Assembly: GCA_016178625.1 (NCBI GenBank) | Contig: JACOSX010000055.1 | Location: 1-60,090, forward strand | DNA from: Ignavibacteria bacterium | Lineage (GTDB): Bacteria; Bacteroidota; Ignavibacteria; UBA10030; SZUA-254 | Reading direction: 5' to 3' | DNA length: 60,090 nt | Shown: positions 8,341 through 16,598 of the stretch, piece by piece | Layout of the letters: every line of letters starts with the position of its first letter | How positions within the stretch are numbered: position 1 is the stretch's first letter | The notes under the pieces: model-generated | The model's input: only the letters and a program-made list of their open reading frames with translations | The model's database searches: none | Told to the model about the DNA's origin: nothing | Translations under genes and position numbers: made by a program

Positions 8341-10614
8341 TCACGGGGAAAGCTGGTGTTCTGCTCTTCGGCCGAGGGTGAAGGCTGTTCGTCGTTTTCT
8401 CATTCCCCTAATCTGATAATGCTTCTGTAATTGCTCAAGATCATACCCAAACGGCGAGAGCAAAGTCTCCACCGCCTTCAGAAATAACTCAGTGTACTTC
8501 TCAATGTCGTATCCATCCTCGTGTTGGTAGGTGAGAAGGCTCTTCGCCTTTTGCGGATCTCGCTTTCCTGTTTGATCGATGATGATGAACTCGATCATCT
8601 CTCCCGGCTGAACATGTACGCCGAACTGTGCAAGCTCTTTGACGACCATTGCATTGAGGTTGTTGTTCGCATACTCGTCAGCCTCTTTCTGAATTTTTTT
8701 CCGCAGCACAAGTTCTTTTGGGTCAACGCGGCCATCGCGTAATTCACTGAGATAAAATTTCACTTCGTTGAGAAGCTCTGGAACGAGGTCTCTTATCTCG
8801 CGAATACTGTGGGCGTTCGAGAGCATCTCAAGGAGTTGTGCTTGCATGTTCTTGATATAGATGGGCGTGTCTCTCCTTCTTGTTTCGATGCCGCGCATTT
8901 TGATGTCGCCATGATCGTACCAGCCAACGTATTTGCCGGCAGTTGAGATGCCGGGATCGGTTTTTGAGCTGGGGAAGAGAATCCAGTGATAGATGCCTTC
9001 AAGGGAGATATCAACCCCCGCGGCATTCTTGATCTGTGCACACAACTGATGGTAGTCTTCATGTGTCGCTCCTTCTTTTTTTAACCATAGACAATCAATA
9101 ATGGCGTGAACGAGATGGTACCCGTTTGCTTCAGCAATCTCTTTTGCAATGAGTAGTGTTTCGCGTGAGAACGCATTGACCGCTTCATGTGCCTCAATTC
9201 GTCCGAAGCGTGCATTCTTATAACCTAAGTAGCCAAAACACGTTACAAGCATCCACTTCAGTGCATTTTGTCTTCGGTCATACTTCTGACGTTCCTGCAA
9301 TGTCGGTGCTGTTTTCTTCCGCGCTTTGTAGTACGCGCGTTTTTCAAGAACAGGCTTTAATGTTATCGGAACAATCCCGCGGCGCTTCTCGCAAATCGTA
9401 TAGCCAAGTTCCGGCACCTTGCTGTTGTGACAGCACGAGCAGTTGATGGTCTCCGGGCTGATGTTGTGCATTGCCATCAGACTTGGATACATGCTTGCGA
9501 AGTCCAATTCAGCAATATCCTCGTGATAGCCGAGCTCAGGCAGGAAGACAAGCCCGCCTCGATCGCTCAAGAGTAATTCATCGGCAGTTTTGAAATCCTC
9601 ACCTTCTTTTTTCTCAGCAGGGATGAGAATATTGTTGCGATAGGCATAGCTCATCTGCATGCTTGCCAACCCTGTACCGATTGATGCCCGTGATTGTTTC
9701 TGCATCGGTATTTGTGCTAAGCGGGCGATGTCCATTGTGCCTTCGATGTTTGATTCACCCATAAAGAAACTGTTTTCAGTATCAATGTGCCAACGACCTG
9801 CAAGCATGAAGGCAGCATCCCGGTGGATGATCTGCCCGTAGGTCCAGTAGCTTCGTTCCTTCATGTGAATATAGCCGTGTGATTGGTCCCGATTTAACAG
9901 TAAAGGAATACGGTGCTTCAACGATGCACCGACAAGTGCGGGGAAGAGCGTGGCATCGCCCCACGACGACATGATGACATCGGGATCGTAATGGTAGAGA
10001 TGCCAGTTCAATGCTTCAAGCACATCGACGGGATAATCCTGCTCGATGGAATATGTTGTACCGTCGTAGGTGAGTTCCAAATTGATTGTCCTGAAAAATC
10101 TTGTCGACGATCTTCCATTGTCTAATGTCATGATTTTAAGATCGGGAACATTGTACTCCAAAGCATCAAATGAATCTTCAAGGATCATGTGCTGAAGTAT
10201 GTTATTGTCGGAGATATCGAATGTACAGCGGGCTAAGGGAAAGATTTGTTTGTCGTACAGGTACATTTGTGCCACTGGGATGTTGCTATTGTAGAAAACA
10301 AAATGTGGAAAGAATTTTTGGAATGTCCACACACAGCGGTTCAACTGCAAAGGGTCGTGTACGGTAATTTTGGTGACGTCCCATTCTTCACCGCTGAAGA
10401 GCTCCAACTTTCGTTCTTTCCCGATCGTTGCAGGAAGGTTAAAGCGTTGCACGAGTACAGGTATACGTTTCTCATCGCTCGCATCAAGACGGAGATACAA
10501 TGACGGACGAAACGGGTGAAAGCAGTGGTATGCTCTGCCATCGTCTCCAATGAACCAGACGCTCATTCCGCTGCGGACAGGATAGACGTCGAAGAACCAA
10601 CCATGGATCATCAT
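8341..10614 (-). CDS. polB: family B DNA polymerase with degenerate exonuclease motifs
   Basis: 757-residue protein of the B-family polymerase fold. Motif A is intact (ELDFASMYPSLM, D371). Motif B is recognisable (KWMLVTCFGYLGY, about 453-465). Motif C reads HAIIDCLWLKK instead of YGDTDSLFV: the second, metal-binding Asp is kept (D507) and the first is Ile. The proofreading domain seems dead: the segment expected to hold the exo I DxE reads IMTLDNG, and the exo II region reads MSSWGDATLF without a clear catalytic pattern. A C-x-C-C-x13-C cluster (about 392-409) could bind a metal. It shares an ATGA overlap with the 86-residue gene upstream, so the two are translationally coupled. Such a polymerase is unlikely to be the main replicase; bypass or repair synthesis is the natural guess, as for archaeal PolB2/Dpo2. 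Polymerase family is sure; activity and role are inference. Confidence 0.88.
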   Translation of the reverse strand: MMIHGWFFDVYPVRSGMSVWFIGDDGRAYHCFHPFRPSLYLRLDASDEKRIPVLVQRFNLPATIGKERKLELFSGEEWDVTKITVHDPLQLNRCVWTFQKFFPHFVFYNSNIPVAQMYLYDKQIFPLARCTFDISDNNILQHMILEDSFDALEYNVPDLKIMTLDNGRSSTRFFRTINLELTYDGTTYSIEQDYPVDVLEALNWHLYHYDPDVIMSSWGDATLFPALVGASLKHRIPLLLNRDQSHGYIHMKERSYWTYGQIIHRDAAFMLAGRWHIDTENSFFMGESNIEGTMDIARLAQIPMQKQSRASIGTGLASMQMSYAYRNNILIPAEKKEGEDFKTADELLLSDRGGLVFLPELGYHEDIAELDFASMYPSLMAMHNISPETINCSCCHNSKVPELGYTICEKRRGIVPITLKPVLEKRAYYKARKKTAPTLQERQKYDRRQNALKWMLVTCFGYLGYKNARFGRIEAHEAVNAFSRETLLIAKEIAEANGYHLVHAIIDCLWLKKEGATHEDYHQLCAQIKNAAGVDISLEGIYHWILFPSSKTDPGISTAGKYVGWYDHGDIKMRGIETRRRDTPIYIKNMQAQLLEMLSNAHSIREIRDLVPELLNEVKFYLSELRDGRVDPKELVLRKKIQKEADEYANNNLNAMVVKELAQFGVHVQPGEMIEFIIIDQTGKRDPQKAKSLLTYQHEDGYDIEKYTELFLKAVETLLSPFGYDLEQLQKHYQIRGMRKRRTAFTLGRRAEHQLSP

Positions 10615-10871
10615 GCGGGTAGTATTGTATGTTGTTCTGCCGCCTCGAGGCGCCTAATTTTTTTATACTGTTCAAGAAGCATACTCATGAGAATAGTTTC
10701 AAGGGGCACTTCCTTCGCAATGAATGCGCCGGCGGCAAGGTGGAGCTTCGGGGCTCTCCACATCTCGTCAAATAATAGTTGGTCTTCTTTTCTTAGTGCT
10801 CGTCGAAACTTTCCCCATGCTTCTTTGTTCCTGTCGATGATGAGCGTGAAGGTATCGTTGTTGCGTCCCAT
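10611..10871 (-). CDS. small basic/helical protein coupled to the family B polymerase
   Basis: 86 residues, starting MGRNNDTFTLIIDRNKEAWG, with no domain I recognise. Composition is charged and mostly helical (KFRRALRKEDQLLFDEMW, LLEQYKKIRRLEAAEQ). A good ribosome site (GGAGAA, 8 bases before ATG) and the ATGA overlap with polB show it is a real gene made in step with the polymerase. It may be an accessory subunit or a DNA-binding adaptor; no function can be assigned from sequence. Confidence 0.7.
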   Translation of the reverse strand: MGRNNDTFTLIIDRNKEAWGKFRRALRKEDQLLFDEMWRAPKLHLAAGAFIAKEVPLETILMSMLLEQYKKIRRLEAAEQHTILPA

Positions 10872-10975
10872 AATTGTGTTCTCCGTTGTTCGTGAAGGTG
10901 AATTTCATTATTGACATACTCCAGGATCGTCACACGGTCAGCTGCATGTTGGAGGAGATGAAAGAGCGTTCCTTT

Positions 10976-11488
10976 TCATGGTGGTGTACGAGCCACTTCG
11001 ATATCTGCGACGAGAACGTTAATGTTTTTGTCGACTAGTGCTCTCAGCATTTGGATGATGCGGTGGAGACTTCGCTGACATTCCAACGGCTTGACCTGTT
11101 CATCGTAGTATGTATCGAGCATCCCCAGAATGATCACACTGCGACAGGAAGTATTGGCAATGAAGCGGGGAAGCTTTATGGTAATCGCTGCCTCGGTCTG
11201 AAATGCTGTGAATGATCGCGTGACGTGTGTTCGTGCAAGAAGAGCTTTCGGAGGAAGAGCGAGGAACCTTGCAATCCGCGAAAGAGTATAGCTATTGAAC
11301 TTCATTGCGCCATCAATAACTGCAAGAGGTTGTCGTGTAGCGCTGCCAATAGCAAGTCCGAATGTATATACGCTTGAGTGACCATGCATCAGGTGAAGAG
11401 ATGCCGGACGTTCATGAAAACGGCGTATGGCACCATCTAACCCTGCACATGATTGAAGCTCTACAATTTCCGATTGCCCAAAACTCAT
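10976..11488 (-). CDS. RecA/RadB-like protein lacking the Walker A lysine
   Basis: 170 residues resembling the RecA-fold core. The segment SLHLMHGHSSVYTFGLAIG sits where RecA-family proteins carry the P-loop but lacks GKT. LAVIDGAMKFNSYTLSRIAR matches the conserved YIDtegsF-rL block, and VTRSFTAFQTEAAI matches the aRaf-yQ block. RSVIILGMLDTYYDEQV corresponds to Walker B. This pattern suggests a RecA paralogue that does not hydrolyse ATP in the usual way, like some recombination-mediator paralogues. ImuA, the RecA-like partner in the ImuA-ImuB-DnaE2 mutasome, is a functional analogy only. It is first in the unit with the 86-residue gene (104-base gap) and polB. No other gene lies between its promoter at 11586-11614 and its start. 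Confidence 0.6.
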   Translation of the reverse strand: MSFGQSEIVELQSCAGLDGAIRRFHERPASLHLMHGHSSVYTFGLAIGSATRQPLAVIDGAMKFNSYTLSRIARFLALPPKALLARTHVTRSFTAFQTEAAITIKLPRFIANTSCRSVIILGMLDTYYDEQVKPLECQRSLHRIIQMLRALVDKNINVLVADIEVARTPP

Positions 11489-11585
11489 CTCTCATGGTTC
11501 CTACTTTTGAGATCGCTTACGTTGCCTCCCTCTGTGTACATGCTACGGATAGTGACGCGTTATATCTTGAATGTCTTCTATTGCA

Positions 11586-11614
11586 ATGATACGACAAATA
11601 TGTCTTATTGTCAA
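11586..11614 (-). promoter_or_regulatory. near-consensus promoter with a palindromic operator in its spacer
   Basis: On the minus strand, TTGACA (11614-11609), 17-base spacer, TATCAT (11591-11586). The spacer contains GACAAATATGTC (plus strand 11593-11604), an inverted repeat GACA-N4-TGTC. A repressor bound there would block RNA polymerase directly. GACAT also occurs just upstream and downstream. The leader to the RecA-like start is about 90 bases. LexA-type control is a hypothesis only. Confidence 0.65.
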
Positions 11615-11829
11615 GAAAAAAATGTAATAAATGTCGTTATTGGGTCCACTGAAAGTACACGCGATTTAAGGGTAAGAATGTAGGTAATCTTGATCAGAAC
11701 GGCGCTAAGAGTGGAAGTAGCTATTCAGATGGGATTGGGAACGGTGGAGTTATTTCGGAGGTCGAGGGAGAAGAGATTTCCACATAAATCTTCCTTTTAG
11801 GCATACTGTCATCAATTTCGCTCATTTTG

Positions 11830-11858
11830 TTGCGAGTCGTACAAATTTTTAGTATATT
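11830..11858 (+). promoter_or_regulatory. sigma70-type promoter for the tRNA-Lys/tRNA-Leu pair
   Basis: TTGCGA (11830-11835), 17-base spacer, TATATT (11853-11858), about 50 bases before the mature tRNA-Lys end. The rest of 11615-11829 shows no gene or repeat. Confidence 0.55.
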
Positions 11859-11909
11859 TTTCACGCCCAAGCATTGAGTGGTGGATTAGTGATGAGTGTA
11901 TTGGGTTGG

Positions 11910-11982
11910 GAGCCCGTAGCTCAGCTGGTAGAGCAACGCCCTTTTAAGGCGTGGGCCGTGCGTTCGAATCGCACCGGGCTCA
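11910..11982 (+). tRNA. tRNA-Lys (anticodon TTT)
   Basis: 73-nt cloverleaf: acceptor GAGCCCG pairs with CGGGCTC, D-loop GCTCAGCTGGTAGAGC, anticodon loop CTTTTAA, T-loop GTTCGAATC. The CCA end is not encoded (A discriminator followed by CAA). Confidence 0.97.
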
Positions 11983-12024
11983 CAATCTTGCCTCCTGTAA
12001 GGGATTTTGGCTGAGATTGGTCCT

Positions 12025-12108
12025 GCGCGAGTGGTGGAACTGGCAGACACACCATCTTGAGGGGGTGGCGCCCGTAAGGGCATGCGAGTTCAAGTCTCGC
12101 CTCGCGCA
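12025..12108 (+). tRNA. tRNA-Leu (anticodon GAG)
   Basis: 84-nt class II tRNA: acceptor GCGCGAG/CTCGCGC, anticodon stem CCATC/GGTGG around loop TTGAGGG, long variable arm GCGCCCGTAAGGGCA, T-loop GTTCAAGTC. It lies 42 bases after tRNA-Lys and is probably cotranscribed with it. CCA is not encoded. Confidence 0.96.
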
Positions 12109-12129
12109 CAAACAAACTGGAAATTTCTA

Positions 12130-12158
12130 TTGACTTTTTCGTTGGTGATGCCTATCTT
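12130..12158 (+). promoter_or_regulatory. sigma70-type promoter for the small secreted protein gene
   Basis: TTGACT (12130-12135), 17-base spacer, TATCTT (12153-12158); the start codon is at 12182, so the leader would be only about 17 bases. Confidence 0.55.
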
Positions 12159-12181
12159 TCTAATCATATTATAGGGATGCT

Positions 12182-12586
12182 ATGCGAACTGTCATTCTTC
12201 ACCTTACCCTCATATTCTTTTTCTCGACGATCTCCCTCGCAGAGGTCATTAAGATTGGGTCGTTCCAAGCGTACAGTGATGGTATCAATGTCACTCTTCG
12301 CTGGGTTACGGAAGATGAAACGAATGTCGCCCGCTTTGAGATCGAACGTAGCTCAGGGAATGATGGCAATTTCGTAATGATCGGTGCGCTTGATGTAAAG
12401 GGTTCGTCCCTGTACGAATTCGTTGATAACTCAGCCTTTAGACGAATTACAACGCTGTACCAGTACCGTGTCAAGGTCGTGTTCTCTAATGGCGCCAATC
12501 CATTCTTCACCGCTCCGTTAACTGTTTCTCATACCGTATCTGGCGTCCGACGAACGTGGGGAAGTATCAAATCCATGTTTCGTTGA
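12182..12586 (+). CDS. small secreted protein with a fibronectin III-like fold
   Basis: 134 residues beginning with a signal peptide (MRTVILHLTLIFFFSTISLA, cleavage near residue 20). The rest reads like one beta-sandwich domain of the type found in surface proteins of this group: VTLRWVTEDETNVARFEIER, then FVDNSAFRRITTLYQYRVKVV. No catalytic motif and no sorting tail are visible. It has its own promoter and a terminator directly downstream, so it is probably a single-gene transcript. A periplasmic or surface adhesion role is a guess. Confidence 0.75.
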   Translation: MRTVILHLTLIFFFSTISLAEVIKIGSFQAYSDGINVTLRWVTEDETNVARFEIERSSGNDGNFVMIGALDVKGSSLYEFVDNSAFRRITTLYQYRVKVVFSNGANPFFTAPLTVSHTVSGVRRTWGSIKSMFR

Positions 12587-12626
12587 TGAGTGTCGTCATA
12601 ACGGGATGACAATCGGAAGATGCCGG

Positions 12627-12655
12627 AGAGCGAGATTCAACCATCGCTCTTTTTT
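12627..12655 (+). terminator. rho-independent terminator after the small secreted protein
   Basis: AGAGCGA, ten-base loop, TCGCTCT, then a T-run (12650-12655). It lies 41 bases after the stop codon and just before maf. Confidence 0.75.
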
Positions 12656-12679
12656 ATTTCATGACGGAGTAATCGAAAC

Positions 12680-13273
12680 GTGCAGTTAATAAAAAAGCTT
12701 GTTCTTGCCTCGCGTTCTCCTCGACGTCAATCACTCTTACGGCAAATCGGTCTACAGTTTGAAGTCAGAGAAAGTGGTGTAGACGAGGACATATCGGTTT
12801 TAATGCCCCCTGAAGAAACTGCTAAACTTCTTGCGACACAAAAAGCTTCGGCAGTTGGGAAGAATCTCGATAATGCTATCATCGTCGGCGCTGATACTAT
12901 CGTCGTTTTGGATAGAGATATTTTAGGGAAACCTCAGAGTGTAGAGGGAGCCGAGGAAATGCTGAAGAAATTAAGTGGGCGAACTCATTCTGTTTACACA
13001 GGGTTCGCGTTGCTCGATCGGCCGACAAACCAGTCTGTGGCGGATGTTGAAAAAACACAGGTCACTTTCAGAACGTTGTCTTCAGAAGAGATTCATGATT
13101 ATGTTCGCTCGGGATCTCCGATGGATAAGGCAGGAGCGTATGGCATTCAGGATGACTACGGAGCCGTTTTTGTTGAAAAGATCGAGGGATGTTTTTACAA
13201 CGTGGTTGGCTTCCCGCTCGCTCGCTTTTACACGGCAATGGAGAATTTTCAAAAACACCTGATGGGCAAATAA
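12680..13273 (+). CDS. maf: Maf-family nucleoside triphosphate pyrophosphatase
   Basis: House-cleaning enzyme of the Maf/YceF/YhdE family, which hydrolyses non-canonical or pyrimidine NTPs to NMP and PPi in the cytoplasm. The 197 residues have the signature [17 protein letters not shown] at the N-terminus, [16 protein letters not shown] in the middle, [12 protein letters not shown], and the catalytic-site segment [22 protein letters not shown]. The start is GTG at 12680, with GGAG 11 bases upstream. The following B12-binding gene begins seven bases after its stop and is probably cotranscribed. The subclass (dTTP/UTP versus m7GTP) cannot be settled by eye. Confidence 0.93.
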   Translation: MQLIKKLVLASRSPRRQSLLRQIGLQFEVRESGVDEDISVLMPPEETAKLLATQKASAVGKNLDNAIIVGADTIVVLDRDILGKPQSVEGAEEMLKKLSGRTHSVYTGFALLDRPTNQSVADVEKTQVTFRTLSSEEIHDYVRSGSPMDKAGAYGIQDDYGAVFVEKIEGCFYNVVGFPLARFYTAMENFQKHLMGK

Positions 13274-13280
13274 CAGGTCT

Positions 13281-13688
13281 ATGGAAAAGAAAGTACGTGT
13301 ACTCATTGCTAAAGTGGGTCTGGATGGTCACGATAGGGGAGCAAAAGTCATCGCTGCGGCTCTTCGTGATGCTGGAATGGAAGTGATCTACTCAGGTCTT
13401 CGCAAAACACCGGAGATGATTGTCGAAGCAGCATTGCAGGAAGACGTCGATGCGATTGGAATCAGCTTGCTGAGCGGAGCGCACATGACCGTATTTCCTC
13501 GCGTTCTCGCCCTCATGAAACAGAAAGGGTTACAGAATGTGTTGTTGTTTGGCGGAGGCATCATTCCAGACCAGGATATCACGACACTGACAAATTTGGG
13601 TGTCGGTCGACTCTTTACACCCGGGGCGTCTACAATTGACATCACCGAATATGTCAAGTCATGGGTGAGAGACCACCGTCCTCATTGA
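13281..13688 (+). CDS. cobalamin-binding subunit of a methylmalonyl-CoA mutase-type enzyme
   Basis: 135-residue stand-alone B12-binding domain. [15 protein letters not shown] contains the DxHxxG motif whose His ligates cobalt. [10 protein letters not shown] and [12 protein letters not shown] complete the nucleotide-tail pocket. This length and the [15 protein letters not shown] opening are typical of the small subunit of two-subunit methylmalonyl-CoA mutases (archaeal-type McmA2), used in propionate metabolism. The large catalytic subunit is not in this window. It could instead serve another acyl-CoA mutase. Confidence 0.9.
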   Translation: MEKKVRVLIAKVGLDGHDRGAKVIAAALRDAGMEVIYSGLRKTPEMIVEAALQEDVDAIGISLLSGAHMTVFPRVLALMKQKGLQNVLLFGGGIIPDQDITTLTNLGVGRLFTPGASTIDITEYVKSWVRDHRPH

Positions 13689-13718
13689 CCCTTTCACAAC
13701 TTTCCCTTTCATTGCTCC

Positions 13719-14489
13719 TCATTTCTTCTTGGTTCGATCCAGGAAAGGTTCCAATAAGTCGATCGGAACAGGGAACAAAATCGTCGAATTCTTATCAGCA
13801 GCTACTTCCGTCAGTGTTTGTAGGAAGCGCAATTGGAGTGCTATGGGATTCACGCTGATCACGGCAGCGGCATCGGACAGCTTCTGGCTGGCTTGAAATT
13901 CTCCCTCCGCATGGACAACCTTAGCACGTCGTTCACGTTCAGCTTCCGCTTGTTTTGCCATCGCGCGCTGCATCTCGATCGGCAAATCTATCTGCTTGAC
14001 TTCAACATTCGATACTTTGATGCCCCAAGGCTCCGTGTGCTCGTCGATGATTTTCTGGAGCTCACGGTTGATCTTGTCCCGCTGAGAGAGAAGCTCGTCC
14101 AGTTCCGATTGTCCGAGGATGCTCCGTAATGTTGTTTGAGATAATTGTGAGGTAGCAAAAAGAAAGTTTTCTACTTCCACGACGGACTTCTCTGGATGAA
14201 TAACTCTGAAATATAAGACTGCATTCACTTTGATTGATACGTTGTCCTTTGTGATGACGTCTTGTGGCGGAACATCCAGAACGACTGTTCGGAGGCTCAC
14301 TTTGACCATCCGATCAACGATAGGTATCAGAAAGATAATTCCCGGACCTTTTCCGCCAATGAGCCTCCCCAAACGAAAGATGACACCGCGTTCATATTCT
14401 CGAAGGACCCGAATAGAGTTTGATAAAATAATGACAATAAATAGTCCACCAATGATGAAGATTGATACCGTTTGCATAGAGTTTTCCAT
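13719..14489 (-). CDS. slipin (stomatin-like SPFH/band 7 membrane protein)
   Basis: 256 residues: one N-terminal membrane segment ([20 protein letters not shown]) followed by the SPFH domain ([20 protein letters not shown], then [21 protein letters not shown]-type strands) and an Ala/Glu-rich coiled coil ([20 protein letters not shown]). It scaffolds membrane microdomains. It follows nfeD with an 11-base gap, and slipin-NfeD is a conserved bacterial and archaeal pair in which the protease acts on the slipin C-terminus. Signal-anchor topology places the bulk on the cytoplasmic side in most models. Confidence 0.92.
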   Translation of the reverse strand: MENSMQTVSIFIIGGLFIVIILSNSIRVLREYERGVIFRLGRLIGGKGPGIIFLIPIVDRMVKVSLRTVVLDVPPQDVITKDNVSIKVNAVLYFRVIHPEKSVVEVENFLFATSQLSQTTLRSILGQSELDELLSQRDKINRELQKIIDEHTEPWGIKVSNVEVKQIDLPIEMQRAMAKQAEAERERRAKVVHAEGEFQASQKLSDAAAVISVNPIALQLRFLQTLTEVAADKNSTILFPVPIDLLEPFLDRTKKK

Positions 14490-14500
14490 GAAGGATTCCT

Positions 14501-15778
14501 TTATGATTTTCTAACTTTGAGTTTTAAATTTTCTATTTCAACCGCGCGGACTTTACAGCCTTTCTTCAAGGTACCATCTACACTCTCTGCCGACCAAATC
14601 TCACCGTGTATCCTGATCTGACCATCAGGTCGAAGGTCGGTAATTGCTTCTCCAATTTCTCCAATGATGGCTCTGCTACCGGTAGCAGGTTTGCGTCGCT
14701 GAGCCCTCACACCCATTCCAATGGCAAACGCAAAAAAGGCAGTTGTAATAACGACAACGATGAGAATCACCGACCAGGAGATCGCCAATACATCAAAACC
14801 TGGTCCATGTCGAATGAGCATCACTGAACCCATCATCAAGGAGACAACCCCACCCACCGTGAGAATACCGTGACTTGCAAGCTTTAGATCAAGAATAAAA
14901 AGGATGATTGCAAAAATGATCAACGCCAGTCCAGCGTAGTTAATTGGGAGTGTATGGAGGGAATAAAAAGCAATAACAAGACTGATGACACCGACGATTC
15001 CAGGAAGAATTGAACCAGGATTGTAAAGCTCAAACAGTAAACCGTAGAAGCCGAGCATCATAAAGATGTATGCAATATTAGGGTCACTCAACAAGTCAAG
15101 GATTTTTTGTTGGAAGGACTTCTCGATAGTAACTATCGTTGCATCCTTTGTCCTCAAAATCTGTTCGCGAGTGGCAAGCTGGATTTTTCTGCCATCAATC
15201 TTTTGGAGTACGTCGGGGATGGAAGCTGCAACTGCATCAATTACATTACTTTTTAACGCTTCCGTTTCAGTGATCGACAAGCTCTTGCGGACAGCGTCTT
15301 CAGCCCACGAAACGTTGCGATTCCGCTTCTCGCTTATGGTGCGTATGAATGCTGCAGCATCATTCGTTACTTTTCCCATCATCACTGAATCTTGCTGCTC
15401 ACCGAGAGTGACAGGATGTGCGGCGCCGATGTTTGTCCCGGGTGCCATTACCGCAATATGGGCTGACAAGGTTACAAACACGCCTGCAGAAGCAGCCTGT
15501 GAGCCGCTCGGAGAAACATAGACGATGATCGGGAGAGGAGCATTCAATATCTCGGAGACGATGACTCTTGTCGATTTGAGTAAGCCGCCGGGGGTGTTGA
15601 GTTGCAGTATGAGGCATTCGGCGTGGTCTGCAGCGGCACGTTCGATTTCTTCATGAATGTAATCGGCTGACGCCGGGTTTATTGCTCCATCAATGCTAAT
15701 GACATGAACTTTGCTCGTTTGAGCATTGGTGAATGCAACGATACTGAAAATAAAAATGGATTGAAGGAAGAGTCGCAC
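14501..15778 (-). CDS. nfeD: NfeD-family membrane-bound serine protease (ClpP-like)
   Basis: 425-residue long-form NfeD. A signal peptide ([19 protein letters not shown]) precedes a ClpP-fold protease domain (about 20-225). [16 protein letters not shown] carries the catalytic Ser, and a Lys-containing segment [13 protein letters not shown] supplies the partner of the Ser-Lys dyad seen in archaeal homologues. Four or five hydrophobic segments follow ([21 protein letters not shown] onward). The C-terminus is an OB-fold NfeD domain ([23 protein letters not shown]). It is upstream of and probably cotranscribed with the slipin gene, its expected partner. Confidence 0.93.
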   Translation of the reverse strand: MRLFLQSIFIFSIVAFTNAQTSKVHVISIDGAINPASADYIHEEIERAAADHAECLILQLNTPGGLLKSTRVIVSEILNAPLPIIVYVSPSGSQAASAGVFVTLSAHIAVMAPGTNIGAAHPVTLGEQQDSVMMGKVTNDAAAFIRTISEKRNRNVSWAEDAVRKSLSITETEALKSNVIDAVAASIPDVLQKIDGRKIQLATREQILRTKDATIVTIEKSFQQKILDLLSDPNIAYIFMMLGFYGLLFELYNPGSILPGIVGVISLVIAFYSLHTLPINYAGLALIIFAIILFILDLKLASHGILTVGGVVSLMMGSVMLIRHGPGFDVLAISWSVILIVVVITTAFFAFAIGMGVRAQRRKPATGSRAIIGEIGEAITDLRPDGQIRIHGEIWSAESVDGTLKKGCKVRAVEIENLKLKVRKS

Positions 15779-15970
15779 CTAATTTTCGAGATCGTGTCTC
15801 GTTCAATATTAGAATCAAGTTACCGAAAAAAAGACCGTTTGGCAAGCTGTAACTTCATCTCCGCAATTCACTGGCATGAATCTCAATGGACAACTCCACA
15901 AATTGAGGAGGTCGGGAGTGTGATTTTCAGGAAAGGCAATTTGGGGAAAATCGTGTGTGGGACTAAGCAG

Positions 15971-16057
15971 CGGAAAGGGAGAGATTCGAACTCTCGGTAC
16001 CCTTTCAGGTACACACGCTTTCCAGGCGTGCCAGTTAAACCACTCCTGCACCTTTCC
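15971..16057 (-). tRNA. tRNA-Ser (anticodon GGA)
   Basis: 87-nt class II tRNA on the minus strand. Acceptor GGAAAGG/CCTTTCC, anticodon loop CTGGAAA flanked by CACGC/GCGTG, long variable arm GTACCTGAAAGGGTAC, T-loop GTTCGAATC. The discriminator is G and CCA is not encoded. 15779-15970 between nfeD and this tRNA shows nothing else. Confidence 0.96.
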
Positions 16058-16171
16058 AGTGATGACATTGCCTCAAATATACTTTAATTTTGGGCAAAAG
16101 CAAAGAGAGAGAACGACGATCGAGATCATGTACAAAAAATGTTGTATCGATCATACGACGATATGAAAAGC

Positions 16172-16209
16172 AAAACGCTCAGGTCGGGGGCTTGCCTGAG
16201 CGTTTTTTT
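16172..16209 (+). terminator. strong orphan rho-independent terminator
   Basis: AAAACGCTCAGG (16172-16183), 11-base loop, CCTGAGCGTTTT (16195-16206), continuing into a run of seven T. The nearest plus-strand gene upstream is the small mutase subunit, 2.5 kb away with minus-strand genes between, so it does not end an annotated transcript. A second hairpin GTTGTATCGATCATACGAC (16141-16159) lies just upstream. It may close a small RNA. 16210-16523 is AT-rich, with a weak inverted repeat ATCTAA-N9-TTAGAT (16326-16346) and no gene. Confidence 0.75.
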
Positions 16210-16523
16210 ATACATCTGCAAATGCTAATAGGGACTAAGCATGAGCAGAAATATCGGAGACAATTAAATTCCATGTAATGGTAAAGAATCAGCGACTAAC
16301 TGTCAAGATGTTAATTATTAGAATTATCTAATCTTAGAAGTTAGATTACTGTAATATCGGTTTTTCTTTTGAATAATCCGAGCGTCTTGGGATTAGCCTG
16401 GATAGCGTTGAGAGTAGAAGAGTATTTTCCATCGGCGTACTCTGCCTGAGAGAAGTTGAAACAACTTTTTATGAAATCTCCCGCAACCATCAAACTTTCA
16501 TCAAGATGGTACAGAATAGGGTT

Positions 16524-16551
16524 TTGAATTTTAAGGAAATTGAATTATATT
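16524..16551 (+). promoter_or_regulatory. sigma70-type promoter of the surface-protein operon
   Basis: TTGAAT (16524-16529), 16-base spacer, TATATT (16546-16551), about 48 bases before the first start codon. No clear ribosome-binding site precedes that start. Confidence 0.5.
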
Positions 16552-16598
16552 GTGCGCTGTTTGCCTGACCCTTCAATTGCTACTCTCGTACCTAAGTG

